From NCBI GenBank assembly GCA_001770725.1, contig MERU01000004.1, positions 124,001 through 188,000 on the forward strand: DNA of 64,000 nucleotides. Reading direction: 5' to 3'. This stretch comes from Burkholderiales bacterium RIFCSPHIGHO2_01_FULL_63_240 (GTDB lineage: Bacteria > Pseudomonadota > Gammaproteobacteria > Burkholderiales > Burkholderiaceae_C). The notes beneath the pieces are model-generated. The model saw only the letters and a program-made list of their open reading frames with translations. It had not been told where the DNA came from and made no database searches. A program made the translations under genes and the position numbers. This document shows positions 1 to 8,661 of the stretch, in pieces (positions within the stretch are counted from its first letter, which is position 1; every line of letters starts with the position of its first letter).

Positions 1-1
1 C

Positions 2-553
2 CGCCACCTGGGCCGCTACATCCAGAAGGAAACCGGCGCCGACATGCTGATGTGGAACGGCGCCTGCATCGTGCACGACGAATTCAAGGGCCTGGAGCTG
101 GACCTGCTCAAGAAGGACCACCCCCAGGCCCTGGTGCTGGTGCACCCCGAGTCGCCCGAGAGCGTCGTCGCCCAGGCCGACGTGGTGGGCTCGACCTCGC
201 AGTTGCTGAAAGCCGTGGTCGAGTCGAACGCCCCCGAGTTCATCGTGGCCACCGACAATGGCATCCTGCACCGCATGCGCCAGCTGGCGCCGACCAAGGT
301 GCTGATCGAGGCCCCGACCGCCGGCAACAGCGCCACCTGCAAGAGCTGCGCGCATTGCCCCTGGATGGCCATGAACGGCCTGCAGGGCGTGCTCGACTGC
401 CTTGAAACGGGCGTGGGCGAGATCACCGTCGACGAAGCCACCCGCGTCAAGGCCCACGGCTGCATCGACCGCATGCTCGACTTCGTCGCCAAGAACCCAT
501 CCGCCATCACCAAGCCGGCTCAAGGCTTCGTGCCCAACATCGGCTCCGCCTGA
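2..553 (+). CDS. nadA: Quinolinate synthase NadA, C-terminal part (start outside window)
   Basis: This enzyme condenses iminoaspartate with dihydroxyacetone phosphate to quinolinate in de novo NAD synthesis, using an oxygen-sensitive 4Fe-4S cluster. The window begins inside the gene, so only about the last 183 residues are visible. The NadA hallmarks seen are the segment [12 protein letters not shown], the cysteine-rich [11 protein letters not shown], whose last cysteine is the usual cluster ligand, and the family's typical C-terminal helix. nadC starts 3 bp after the stop, so the two are almost certainly one transcript. nadB, which makes the substrate, lies on the other strand about 4 kb away. 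Confidence 0.96.
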   Translation, partial: RHLGRYIQKETGADMLMWNGACIVHDEFKGLELDLLKKDHPQALVLVHPESPESVVAQADVVGSTSQLLKAVVESNAPEFIVATDNGILHRMRQLAPTKVLIEAPTAGNSATCKSCAHCPWMAMNGLQGVLDCLETGVGEITVDEATRVKAHGCIDRMLDFVAKNPSAITKPAQGFVPNIGSA

Positions 554-556
554 ATC

Positions 557-1462
557 ATGTTCGATCACAACGAAACCCTCGAAGAAGCCCGTGCCCGCAA
601 CGTCCGTGACGCCCTGTTCGAGGACGTGGGCGTGTGCGACTGGACCGCGCAACTGGTGCCCGCCAAAGAGCGCGTGCAAGCCCGCCTGATCGTGCGTGAA
701 GAGGCCGTGCTGTGCGGTCGCGACTGGTTCGAGGCCTGCCTGTTGCAGCTCGACCCCGATGCCACGGTCGAATGGGCCTACGCCGAAGGCGCGCTGATGG
801 CGCCCGACACCCCGGTCTGCCACATCCAGGCCGATGCGCGCGCCCTGCTGACAGCCGAGCGCCCGAGCATGAACTTCCTGCAAACGCTCTCGGCCGTGGC
901 CACGCTCACGCGCCGCCACATGCAGGCCATCGAGGGCGCTTCGCCCAACCCGCGCGGCTGCGTGGTGCTCGACACCCGCAAGACCCTGCCCGGCCTGCGC
1001 CTGGCGCAAAAGTACGCCGTGCGCGTGGGCGGTGGCGCCAACCAGCGCCTTGCGCTCTACGACGGCATCCTCATCAAGGAAAACCACATCGCCGCGGCCG
1101 GATCGGTCACGGCGGCCTTGCGCAACGCCCAGGCCCTGGTGGCCGCTCAGGCATCGCCGTTGCGCGAGCAGATCACCATCCAGGTTGAAGTGGAAACGCT
1201 TGAGCAACTGCGCGAAGCCCTGGCCGCAGACGCCACGAGCGTGCTGCTCGACAACTTCAGCCTGGACATGATGCGCGAGGCCGTGCGCATCAATCAGGAA
1301 GTGGCCCAGGGCCGCGCCTTGCTGGAGGTGTCCGGTGGCGTCACGCTGGCGCAGTTGCGCGGCATCGCCGAAACCGGCGTGGACCGCATCTCCATCGGCA
1401 AGCTGACCAAGGACGTCCAGGCCGTGGACTTCTCCATGCGGGTGCTTGGGCGCCTGGGCTGA
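557..1462 (+). CDS. nadC: Nicotinate-nucleotide pyrophosphorylase (quinolinate phosphoribosyltransferase)
   Basis: Converts quinolinate and PRPP to nicotinate mononucleotide, CO2 and pyrophosphate, the step after NadA. The 301-aa product has normal family length. It shows the DTRKT motif (Arg about residue 141), the glycine-rich VRVGGGANQR segment and the IKENH motif (Lys about 174), which bind the two phosphates and quinolinate. The C-terminal half ends with the barrel motifs EVSGGV and GVDRISIGKLT. The ATG lies 3 bp behind nadA, which fits translational coupling in an nadA-nadC operon. Confidence 0.97.
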   Translation: MFDHNETLEEARARNVRDALFEDVGVCDWTAQLVPAKERVQARLIVREEAVLCGRDWFEACLLQLDPDATVEWAYAEGALMAPDTPVCHIQADARALLTAERPSMNFLQTLSAVATLTRRHMQAIEGASPNPRGCVVLDTRKTLPGLRLAQKYAVRVGGGANQRLALYDGILIKENHIAAAGSVTAALRNAQALVAAQASPLREQITIQVEVETLEQLREALAADATSVLLDNFSLDMMREAVRINQEVAQGRALLEVSGGVTLAQLRGIAETGVDRISIGKLTKDVQAVDFSMRVLGRLG

Positions 1463-1483
1463 CCCCGCCACGGCATCGGAACC

Positions 1484-2116
1484 ATGCGCGGCGAACGCGT
1501 CCCCTACGGCGAGGGCAAGGCCCGGCTGCTGGCCGCCGCTGCACAGTGGATGGCCGAACACGGCAGCCTGGCCGGGTTGACGCTGCGGTCGCTGGCGACG
1601 CTGGCCGGCATCAGCCACAACGCCATTTACCGGCACTACCGCTCGGTCGAGGACATGGCCCTCGATCTCGCAGCCGACTTTGCACAACAACTGCGATCGG
1701 GGCTTTCGCAAGCCCGCGACGAGGTCAAGTCAGGTGCGGGGCCAGCGCGCACCGTGGTGGGCTGGCTCTTCGACTTTGCCCTCGCGCACCCGGCTCATTT
1801 CAAAACCGCGCACCTCACTCGCATGGGCCCGCCCGGGGCGGCCCGAGAACTGCTGGAGGCGCAACTGGCCGAAATCCGCCAGGACATGCGCACGCAGCTG
1901 ACCCACAAGAAGATGCTGCCCGAGATGCCAGCTGACGACCTGGATGCCGCCCTGGCGCTCATCATCGAGAACACCTTCCAGCTGTGCATCCGGTGCATCG
2001 AGTCCCCGCAGCAGCGGCCCGCCCTGCTCCTGCGGGCCGAGCAGGTGTTCACGTGGGTGCTGGCGGGGGCCGCGCTCACGGCGCAGAGAGGTGGTCTGCC
2101 AAAGCCCGGCCCATGA
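1484..2116 (+). CDS. TetR/AcrR-family transcriptional regulator
   Basis: A 210-aa one-component repressor. The N-terminal helix-turn-helix lies at about residues 27-52, with the TetR recognition-helix pattern LAGISHNAIYRHY. The rest is the helical ligand-binding and dimerisation domain, whose ligand cannot be read from sequence. It starts 21 bp after nadC and may share that transcript. Its last 41 bp overlap, on the opposite strand, the end of the serine hydrolase gene. That hydrolase and the amidohydrolase before it are the nearest candidate targets, but I see no convincing operator, so regulation of them is inference. Confidence 0.9.
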   Translation: MRGERVPYGEGKARLLAAAAQWMAEHGSLAGLTLRSLATLAGISHNAIYRHYRSVEDMALDLAADFAQQLRSGLSQARDEVKSGAGPARTVVGWLFDFALAHPAHFKTAHLTRMGPPGAARELLEAQLAEIRQDMRTQLTHKKMLPEMPADDLDAALALIIENTFQLCIRCIESPQQRPALLLRAEQVFTWVLAGAALTAQRGGLPKPGP

Positions 2117-3266
2117 TGACGTTTTCCTCGGCATGGGCCCCGGGGGTGTCGAAGTCCCCGCTCATGCGAACAATGACCACATCCTGACGTGGCAAAACGT
2201 GGATGGCCTGGCCAAACACACCCAGGGCAGAGAAATCACCACGCTCGCCGGCCAGTGTCCACCAGTGGTAGCCGAACCCGTACAGCCCCAGCTCATTGCC
2301 ATCGCGAGGGACGTTGGACCAGTTGCCGGGATCGCCATCCAGGCGCGTCGACCGCCTCACCCACTCGGCAGGCAGCAACTGCTGCCCATGCAACAAACCG
2401 CCCCGGGCGTAAAGCAGGCCGAACATCGCATAGCTGCGCGTGGTCGCATACAGGCAGCACAGGGTGAAGGCGTTCTTCTTGCGATCCACGAGCACCTTCG
2501 CGTCATCGGGCGTGGCCATGCGTTGCCAGAGCCTGCTTTGCAGGTAGGCCTGATAGGGCATCCCAACGGCCTTCTCCAGTGCCCGGCCGATCGCCTGCGA
2601 GTTGATGCTGGCGTACTGGTAGCGCGAACCCGGGGCAAAGCTGGCCTGCAAACCGACGTCGTAGGTCTTCTCGGACAGGTCCTTCCCGCTTTGACCCAGG
2701 GTGTAGTAATCGGTGATGACATCCATGAACAGCTTGAAGCGGTCCGCCTCTTCGTCATAGCCGATGCCCGACGACATCTGAAGGGCCTGCTTGAAGGTCA
2801 CGCCTGCGAAACCGTTGACCGCCAGGGAGGGGTCGTAGGCGTCCATCCGATCGTCCACGGAGCGAATGGCTCCTTCGGCGATGGCCACGCCGACCAGGGC
2901 CGAGAGCACCTGTTTGCCAATGGACCAGGACTGGTGAAGCGAGCGCCGCGTGTAGGGGAATCGGTTGTACTCATGGACGATCTTGCCGTCCTTGAGCACC
3001 AGGAAGGCGCGCACCTTCGCTTCGGACAGGTACTGGTCCAGCGACTTGAGCTGTCCTTTGAACTCGTACTTGAACTCGGAGATGGGCGCGCGGGGTGGGC
3101 CCGACTTCAGCTCGATGGGATAAGGCGAGGCCTCGACCGTCTGTCGCGGCAACACCAGCTCGGGCAGGAACAGGGGGGCCGGCAGCCCCTGGGCCGAGGC
3201 CGCTGCGGATGCGCTGAGCGCGCTCGCCATCACCAGACGGCGCCAGCCGTGAAGGGTTCGGATCAT
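2076..3266 (-). CDS. Secreted serine hydrolase, beta-lactamase/6-aminohexanoate-dimer hydrolase-like
   Basis: A 396-aa serine hydrolase of the class C beta-lactamase fold family. A signal peptide with a SAAASAQG cleavage region occupies about residues 1-26, so the enzyme probably acts in the periplasm. The SxxK motif is S115-I-G-K118 inside SWSIGKQ, followed by a tyrosine motif in QYASINSQ (Tyr about 218). This arrangement resembles NylB-type amidases and esterases more than true beta-lactamases. The start is the ATG at 3266, preceded by a GGAGAA ribosome site. It lies 38 bp downstream of the amidohydrolase on the same strand, so both are likely cotranscribed and act on a common substrate that I cannot name. 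Confidence 0.88.
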   Translation of the reverse strand: MIRTLHGWRRLVMASALSASAAASAQGLPAPLFLPELVLPRQTVEASPYPIELKSGPPRAPISEFKYEFKGQLKSLDQYLSEAKVRAFLVLKDGKIVHEYNRFPYTRRSLHQSWSIGKQVLSALVGVAIAEGAIRSVDDRMDAYDPSLAVNGFAGVTFKQALQMSSGIGYDEEADRFKLFMDVITDYYTLGQSGKDLSEKTYDVGLQASFAPGSRYQYASINSQAIGRALEKAVGMPYQAYLQSRLWQRMATPDDAKVLVDRKKNAFTLCCLYATTRSYAMFGLLYARGGLLHGQQLLPAEWVRRSTRLDGDPGNWSNVPRDGNELGLYGFGYHWWTLAGERGDFSALGVFGQAIHVLPRQDVVIVRMSGDFDTPGAHAEENVIMGRALADHLSAP

Positions 3267-3304
3267 CGTTTCTCCAGGAAGATGGGCAACCGTGTGCCGA
3301 GGCA

Positions 3305-4441
3305 TCAAGCGATGCGGGATTGCAGGCCAGGCATCTGTGCCAAGGCATTCGTTCGATCGACCATCGCACGCTCGGTGCTCGAGAAGGTCGTGTTGAGCTC
3401 GGGGTTCGGGTCGCCTGGCCATTTCAGCGCGTACACCGTCTTGGAATACGGAAAGTCTGTTCCGTACAGGATGTGGGACGTGTCCGTCACCTGTTTTGCC
3501 GCGGCCATCGCAGGCGGTGCGGCGGACAAGGCGGTGTCGAAGTACAGCCGGGAAAAGGCGCTCTTCTGCGCGTCGAGGTGCAAGGCCAGCAACCCCGCGC
3601 GATAGGAAAGGAACGGGATGGTGCCGCCAGCATGGGCCAGCATCCAGCGGATCCTGGGGTATCGCCAGAAAATGCCCTTGTAGAGCATGTTGGTGGCCGC
3701 GCGGGTGGTCTCGAAAGGGAATTCCAGAACGAAGTTGGGGATGTCGACCTCTGGCCTCAGCGGGGGCGCGACCGGGTGAACGAAAACGAAGGCGCCCAGT
3801 TCGTTGAGCGTCTGCATCAGGGGGGCCAAGGCGGGGTCGCCCAGGTACGTGCCCATGTGGTTCGAATACAGCCCCACGCCGTCCATGCCCAGCACCGTCA
3901 AGGCGCGCCGGGCCTCGATGCACGCCTCCTGAACTTCTTTCTCGTCAGACGGATTCGCCATCGGCAAGACCGCAAAGCCACCGAACCGCCCATGGGCAGG
4001 GCTGTAGGAAGGCACGGCAAGCAAGGTCTGCCGCACGTAATCGTTGAGATCGCGCGCCATCTGCACCCGACTGGCCCGATCAGGCAGGAAGCCAAGCCCC
4101 GGCTCCGACAAGGACACCACTTGGGCCTGGATGCCGAACTTGTCCATGAAGCCCAGCGCCTCGCTCACCGACCAGGATGGCAGCGGGATGCCGCCGTCGC
4201 CCTCCACGCCATGGGCCGCAAGCGCCTGCCGGAAGAAGGTCGGGATGAAGTGCGCGTGCACGTCGATGCGCTGCCCCCTGCTGGCCGCGCCAGCAACGCT
4301 GGACCAACCCGCAGCGCTGGCCGCGGCCCCCATGCCCAAGGCTCGCCGCAACCAATCGCGGCGGCCCGCGCCTGCTTTTTGCTCAATTCGATGCACCGGT
4401 GGCTCCCGTGTCCAGCAAGACATGAGAACAAATGTACACAT
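3305..4441 (-). CDS. Amidohydrolase-2 (ACMSD-like) family metal-dependent hydrolase or decarboxylase with Tat-type signal
   Basis: A 378-aa TIM-barrel protein of the amidohydrolase 2 family. Metal-site residues are visible: HxH in RIDVHAHF (His62/His64), the barrel histidine in VFVHPVAPP, LAHAGG, and the aspartate of YGTDFPYS. Family members are hydrolases or nonoxidative decarboxylases of aromatic acids; the substrate here is unknown. The N-terminus has two arginine pairs (GRRDWLRRALGMG) before a hydrophobic, alanine-rich stretch, which suggests Tat export and matches the exported partner downstream. The start is uncertain: ATG at 4441 or 4423, neither with a clear ribosome site. Confidence 0.86.
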   Translation of the reverse strand: MCTFVLMSCWTREPPVHRIEQKAGAGRRDWLRRALGMGAAASAAGWSSVAGAASRGQRIDVHAHFIPTFFRQALAAHGVEGDGGIPLPSWSVSEALGFMDKFGIQAQVVSLSEPGLGFLPDRASRVQMARDLNDYVRQTLLAVPSYSPAHGRFGGFAVLPMANPSDEKEVQEACIEARRALTVLGMDGVGLYSNHMGTYLGDPALAPLMQTLNELGAFVFVHPVAPPLRPEVDIPNFVLEFPFETTRAATNMLYKGIFWRYPRIRWMLAHAGGTIPFLSYRAGLLALHLDAQKSAFSRLYFDTALSAAPPAMAAAKQVTDTSHILYGTDFPYSKTVYALKWPGDPNPELNTTFSSTERAMVDRTNALAQMPGLQSRIA

Positions 4442-4583
4442 CGAACCACCGACGCACTCACCTGGATTTCCACGGAATACAGCACGCTACCGCAGACCAA
4501 AGAGCCCTTGACAAGGCGCACGCTGACGTGATCGGCTGCGCCATCGCCGAGAATGTCGGCAAGCCACCATCCATCCCTTGAAC

Positions 4584-4868
4584 ATGCCCGCCGACTTCAC
4601 CACCCTCCACAACTACTACGAACAGCAAGTCGTGAACATGGTGATGGACCTGGCGCACCGCTACCCGTTGCTGACCGAGGACCACCACCCCGACGTGGCC
4701 TGCGTGGCGCTGAACCGGCTGCCACCGCGCTACATCCGCCACCAGGTGGACCTGGCCTTTCACATGACCGAGAAAGAGCGCCAGGACAGCGAACAACTGA
4801 TCCAGGACACCGTGGTCTACGCCTTCGAATTCGTGCAGGCGCGCTTCGCGATGCGGGCACGTCGCTGA
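4584..4868 (+). CDS. ComFB-family small protein
   Basis: A 94-aa protein of the late-competence ComFB family. The diagnostic part is the block PDVACVALNRLPPRYI near the middle, preceded by the YYEQQVVNMV helix. Cyanobacterial members of the family have been reported to bind cyclic di-nucleotides. Many members carry a CxxC-type cysteine set between the two halves; here that loop reads PLLTEDHH and only one cysteine remains, so a metal site is unlikely. The ATG at 4584 was chosen; a TTG two codons upstream is also open. It is convergent with nadB, 33 bp away. Confidence 0.8.
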   Translation: MPADFTTLHNYYEQQVVNMVMDLAHRYPLLTEDHHPDVACVALNRLPPRYIRHQVDLAFHMTEKERQDSEQLIQDTVVYAFEFVQARFAMRARR

Positions 4869-4901
4869 TTCAGCTGGCAGCCCTCGGCGCCAGCCCGGCC
4901 G

Positions 4902-6557
4902 TCAAGGCAGCCAGGCGTCCTTCTTCTTGGGCTTCTTGCACAGGATGGTCGGGAAGCTCACCGGCAGCGTGCGCGGGTAGTCGCGGCTGAAGTGCAGCCC
5001 GCGGCTTTCCTGGCGCGAGAGGGCCGAGCGCACGATCAGCTCGGCGCAATCGACCAGGTTGCGCAGCTCCAGCAGGTCCCGGCTGACGCGGAAGGCCGCG
5101 TAGTAGTCGTCGATCTCGCTGCGCAGCAGCTTGATGCGGTGCAGTGCGCGCTCCAGGCGACGCGTCGTGCGCACGATGCCCACGTAGTTCCACATCAGCA
5201 GGCGCAGCTCGTCCCAGTTGTGGGCGATCACCACCTCTTCGTCGGCATCGGTCACCTGGCTCTCGTCCCAGTCGGGCAGCTTGGGCGCCTTGGCCTGGCG
5301 ACTGGCCTCGATGTCTTCGGCGCAGGTGCGGCCCAGCACCACGCACTCCAGCAGCGAGTTGCTGGCCAGGCGGTTGGCGCCATGCAGGCCGGTGTAGGTG
5401 GTCTCACCCACGGCGTACAGGCCTGGCAGGTCGGTGCGCCCTTGCAGGTCGGTGACGACGCCACCGCAGGTGTAGTGCGCCGCTGGCACCACCGGGATGG
5501 GCTGTTTGGCGATGTCGATGCCCAGCGACAGGCAGCGCGCGTGGATGGTGGGGAAGTGCTCCTTGAGGAAGGCTTCGCCCAGGTGGGTCGCGTCGAGCCA
5601 GACGTGGTCCAGGCCGTGCTTCTTCATCTCGAAGTCGATGGCACGGGCCACGATGTCGCGCGGGGCCAGCTCGCCGCGCTCGTCGTGCGCGGGCATGAAG
5701 CGCGTGCCGTCCGGCAGGCGCAGGATCGCGCCTTCACCGCGCAGGGCTTCGGTGATGAGGAAGCTGCGCTCCTGCGGGTGGTACAGGCAGGTCGGATGGA
5801 ACTGGATGAACTCCATGTTGGCCACGCGGCAGCCCGCGCGCCAGGCCATCGCGATGCCGTCGCCCGTCGAGGTCTCGGGGTTGCTGGTGTAGCGGTAGAC
5901 CTTGCCCACACCGCCGGAAGCCAGCACCACGGCAGACGCCGCCAGGGTCTCGACGCGGCCATGGACCAGGTCGAGCGCGTAGACGCCATGGCAGCGCCCG
6001 GCATCGAGCGAGCGAACAGCCGTGTCATGCTGAGAGCGCTTGAGGTGCCGATTGGTGATCAGGTCGATCGCCATCCACTTCTCGCGCAGCTGGATGTTGG
6101 GGTGGCGCTTGACCTCGGCCAGCAGCACATCGTGAATGGCCTTGCCCGTGGCGTCGGCCGCGTGGGCAATGCGGCGCACGGCGTGACCGCCTTCGCGCGT
6201 GAGGTGCAGACCCAGCGGGCCTTGCGGGTCGGGCGAGAACGGCACACCGCTGGCCACCAGCCACTCGACGGCCTCGGCGCTGTGGCGGGCGATGAATTCG
6301 GCCGTGCGCTCGTCGACCAGGCCAGCGCCGGCCTCCTGCGTGTCGCGCACATGGGACTCGATGCTGTCGTCGCTTCCCAGCACCCCGACGATGCCGCCCT
6401 GGGCCCAGGCCGTGGCGGCTTCTTCCAGCTGCCGCTTGGCCAGCACGATGACGGGCTGGGTTTCGGCGAGGTTCAGGGCCACGGTCAGGCCAGCCAGGCC
6501 GGCTCCGATGATGACGACGGGCAACTGCGCTGCCGGAGCGACGGATGGGTCTTGCAT
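4902..6557 (-). CDS. nadB: L-aspartate oxidase NadB
   Basis: FAD enzyme that oxidises L-aspartate to iminoaspartate, the substrate of NadA. The Rossmann dinucleotide motif [16 protein letters not shown] lies near the N-terminus. Family blocks follow: the FxxxHPT-like [28 protein letters not shown], and GLYAVGE with [17 protein letters not shown] helical C-terminal domain with the RxxxEL-type segment [15 protein letters not shown] completes it. From the ATG at 6557 the product is 551 aa, near the usual 530-540. The frame is open a further 28 codons upstream, but that stretch is proline/glycine-rich and does not look like NadB. Together with nadA and nadC it completes aspartate-to-NaMN synthesis. 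Confidence 0.96.
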   Translation of the reverse strand: MQDPSVAPAAQLPVVIIGAGLAGLTVALNLAETQPVIVLAKRQLEEAATAWAQGGIVGVLGSDDSIESHVRDTQEAGAGLVDERTAEFIARHSAEAVEWLVASGVPFSPDPQGPLGLHLTREGGHAVRRIAHAADATGKAIHDVLLAEVKRHPNIQLREKWMAIDLITNRHLKRSQHDTAVRSLDAGRCHGVYALDLVHGRVETLAASAVVLASGGVGKVYRYTSNPETSTGDGIAMAWRAGCRVANMEFIQFHPTCLYHPQERSFLITEALRGEGAILRLPDGTRFMPAHDERGELAPRDIVARAIDFEMKKHGLDHVWLDATHLGEAFLKEHFPTIHARCLSLGIDIAKQPIPVVPAAHYTCGGVVTDLQGRTDLPGLYAVGETTYTGLHGANRLASNSLLECVVLGRTCAEDIEASRQAKAPKLPDWDESQVTDADEEVVIAHNWDELRLLMWNYVGIVRTTRRLERALHRIKLLRSEIDDYYAAFRVSRDLLELRNLVDCAELIVRSALSRQESRGLHFSRDYPRTLPVSFPTILCKKPKKKDAWLP

Positions 6558-6707
6558 GAGCGTGGATTCTATCGGCCCCCCAGGCATGGGGCCTGCTCCT
6601 GACCCGGGCATGTCCCGCCTGCCGACATGGCTCATGCCCAAAGGCCCCCTCGGATGGCGCTGCTAACATCCAGCGCGTCACACCCCCGCCGGGCCTGGAG
6701 AGATCGC

Positions 6708-7592
6708 ATGAAGCTGGATGGACAACGCGAAAGCGGAAACGTCGATGACGTGCGCGATTCGGGCGGCGGCAGCGGCCCGCGCCTGTCGCTGCCAGGCGGC
6801 AGGCTGGGCCTGGGCACCGTCGCCATTGCGCTGGTCGCGAGCTACTTCCTGGGTGTCAACCCGATGACCGTGCTCAACCTGCTGAGCGGCGCGCCCGGCC
6901 AGTCAGGCAGCGAGGTCCAGCGCCCCGAGCCGAGCGCAGCACCCGCGCAGGACGAAGGCTCTCGCTTCGTGCGCCAGGTCCTGGCCACCACCGAAGACGT
7001 CTGGCGCGGCCAGTTCCAGGCCCAGGGCGCAGAGTACAAAGAACCCCGCCTGACGCTGTTTCGTGGCAGCACACCCACCGCCTGCGGGCAGGGCGAAGCG
7101 GCCATGGGACCCTTCTACTGCCCGGCGGACCAGCGCGTCTACATCGACCTCGACTTCTACGACACCCTCAAGAACCGCCTGGGCGCGCCCGGCGATTTCG
7201 CCCAGGCCTACGTGATCGCGCACGAGGTCGGCCACCACGTGCAGAACCTGGAGGGCACCAGCGCCAAGCTCGATCAGGCCCGCCGCCGAGTCAGCCAGGC
7301 CGAGTACAACGAGCTGAGCGTGCGCCTGGAGCTGCAGGCCGACTGCTACGCGGGCATCTGGGCCCACGACACCCAGCAGAGCAAGGGCCTGATGGAGTCG
7401 GGCGACCTGGAAGAAGCCATGAACGCCGCCTCGCAGATCGGTGACGACGCCTTGCAGCGCGGCTCCGGCCGCGAAGTGGTGCCAGAGAGCTTCACGCACG
7501 GCAGCAGCGCCCAGCGCATGCGCTGGTTCAAGCGCGGTTTCGAGTCGGGCGACATGGCCCAGTGCGACACCTTCAACACCCGGGCGCTGTGA
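6708..7592 (+). CDS. Neutral zinc metallopeptidase, KPN_02809/YpfJ family
   Basis: A 294-aa membrane-anchored protein. After a polar N-terminus there is one membrane segment at about residues 38-62 (LGTVAIALVASYFLG). The periplasmic part carries the zinc-protease signature HEVGHH (His172, Glu173, His176) and a third ligand region in LELQADCYAGIWAHD. The family is annotated as neutral zinc metallopeptidase; its physiological substrate is not established. The ATG at 6708 has a GGAGAG ribosome site 7 bp upstream, and divergent nadB begins about 150 bp away. The next gene starts 91 bp downstream with its own ribosome site. Confidence 0.9.
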   Translation: MKLDGQRESGNVDDVRDSGGGSGPRLSLPGGRLGLGTVAIALVASYFLGVNPMTVLNLLSGAPGQSGSEVQRPEPSAAPAQDEGSRFVRQVLATTEDVWRGQFQAQGAEYKEPRLTLFRGSTPTACGQGEAAMGPFYCPADQRVYIDLDFYDTLKNRLGAPGDFAQAYVIAHEVGHHVQNLEGTSAKLDQARRRVSQAEYNELSVRLELQADCYAGIWAHDTQQSKGLMESGDLEEAMNAASQIGDDALQRGSGREVVPESFTHGSSAQRMRWFKRGFESGDMAQCDTFNTRAL

Positions 7593-7683
7593 ACACCCAC
7601 CGCGCAGCGCCCTGAAAGAGAACGTGAAACAAGCGCGCAACCAACGCGCATCCCCCACGCATCACCACGAGGAGACACCCGCG

Positions 7684-8661
7684 ATGCAAGCCTGGTTTTG
7701 CGAAACCCTGGATGGCCCCGAGGCCCTGACCTGGAAAGAAGCCCCGACACCCGAGCCGGGCAAGGGCGAGGTGCGCGTGGCCATCAAGGCCGCCAGCCTG
7801 AACTTCCCCGACCTGCTGATCGTGCAGGGCAAGTACCAGATGAAGCCGCCCCTGCCCTTCGTGCCCGGCGCCGAGTTCGCTGGTGTGGTCGAAGCCGTGG
7901 GCGAAGGCGTCAAGCACCTGAGCGTGGGCACGCAGGTGGCGGGCTTCGCCGGCACGGGCGGCTTCGGCACGCACGTGGTGGCTCCGGCCGCCATGCTGAT
8001 GCCCCTGCCACCGGTGTTCTCGTTCGAAGACGCCGCTGCCTTCCTGTGCACCTACGGCACCACCTACCACGCGCTGATGGACCGCGCCGCGCTCAAGGCC
8101 GGCGAGACCGTGCTGGTGCTGGGCGCCGCCGGCGGCGTGGGCACCGCCGCCATCCAGATCGCCAAGGCGGCTGGCGCCAAGGTGATCGCCGCGGCATCGT
8201 CCGACGAAAAGTGCGCACTGTGCAAGGAGCTGGGCGCCGACGCCACCATCAACTACAGCACGCAGAACCTGCGCGACGAACTCAAGACGCTGACCGAGGG
8301 CAAGGGCCCGGACGTGGTCTACGACCCGGTGGGTGGCGAGCTGACCGAACAGGCCTTCCGCTCCATCGCCTGGCGCGGTCGCCACCTGGTCGTCGGCTTC
8401 GCCAACGGCGCCATCCCCAACCTGCCGCTCAACCTGGCGCTGCTCAAGGGCGCTTCGGTGCTGGGCGTGTTCTGGGGCGAGTTCGCCAAGCGCGAGCCGC
8501 AGAACAACGCCGCCTGCCTGATGCAGCTGGCCGCCTGGTACATGGAAGGCAAGATCAAGCCGGTGGTCGAGCACAAGCTGCCGATGTCGCAGCTCAAAGA
8601 GGCCTTCACGCTGATGGGCTCGCGCCAGGTGCGCGGCAAGCTGGTGCTGCTCAACGGTTGA
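7684..8661 (+). CDS. NADPH:quinone oxidoreductase-like MDR-family protein
   Basis: A 325-aa zinc-independent medium-chain dehydrogenase/reductase. The GroES-like domain fills about residues 1-125, with FVPGAEFAGVVEAVGEGV. The Rossmann domain follows with the NADPH motif LGAAGGVGTAAIQIAK. None of the cysteine or histidine ligands of zinc alcohol dehydrogenases is in place, so quinone or enone reduction is the likely activity; the substrate is unknown. A GAGGAG ribosome site precedes the ATG. The last 11 bp overlap the end of convergent queG. Confidence 0.9.
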   Translation: MQAWFCETLDGPEALTWKEAPTPEPGKGEVRVAIKAASLNFPDLLIVQGKYQMKPPLPFVPGAEFAGVVEAVGEGVKHLSVGTQVAGFAGTGGFGTHVVAPAAMLMPLPPVFSFEDAAAFLCTYGTTYHALMDRAALKAGETVLVLGAAGGVGTAAIQIAKAAGAKVIAAASSDEKCALCKELGADATINYSTQNLRDELKTLTEGKGPDVVYDPVGGELTEQAFRSIAWRGRHLVVGFANGAIPNLPLNLALLKGASVLGVFWGEFAKREPQNNAACLMQLAAWYMEGKIKPVVEHKLPMSQLKEAFTLMGSRQVRGKLVLLNG

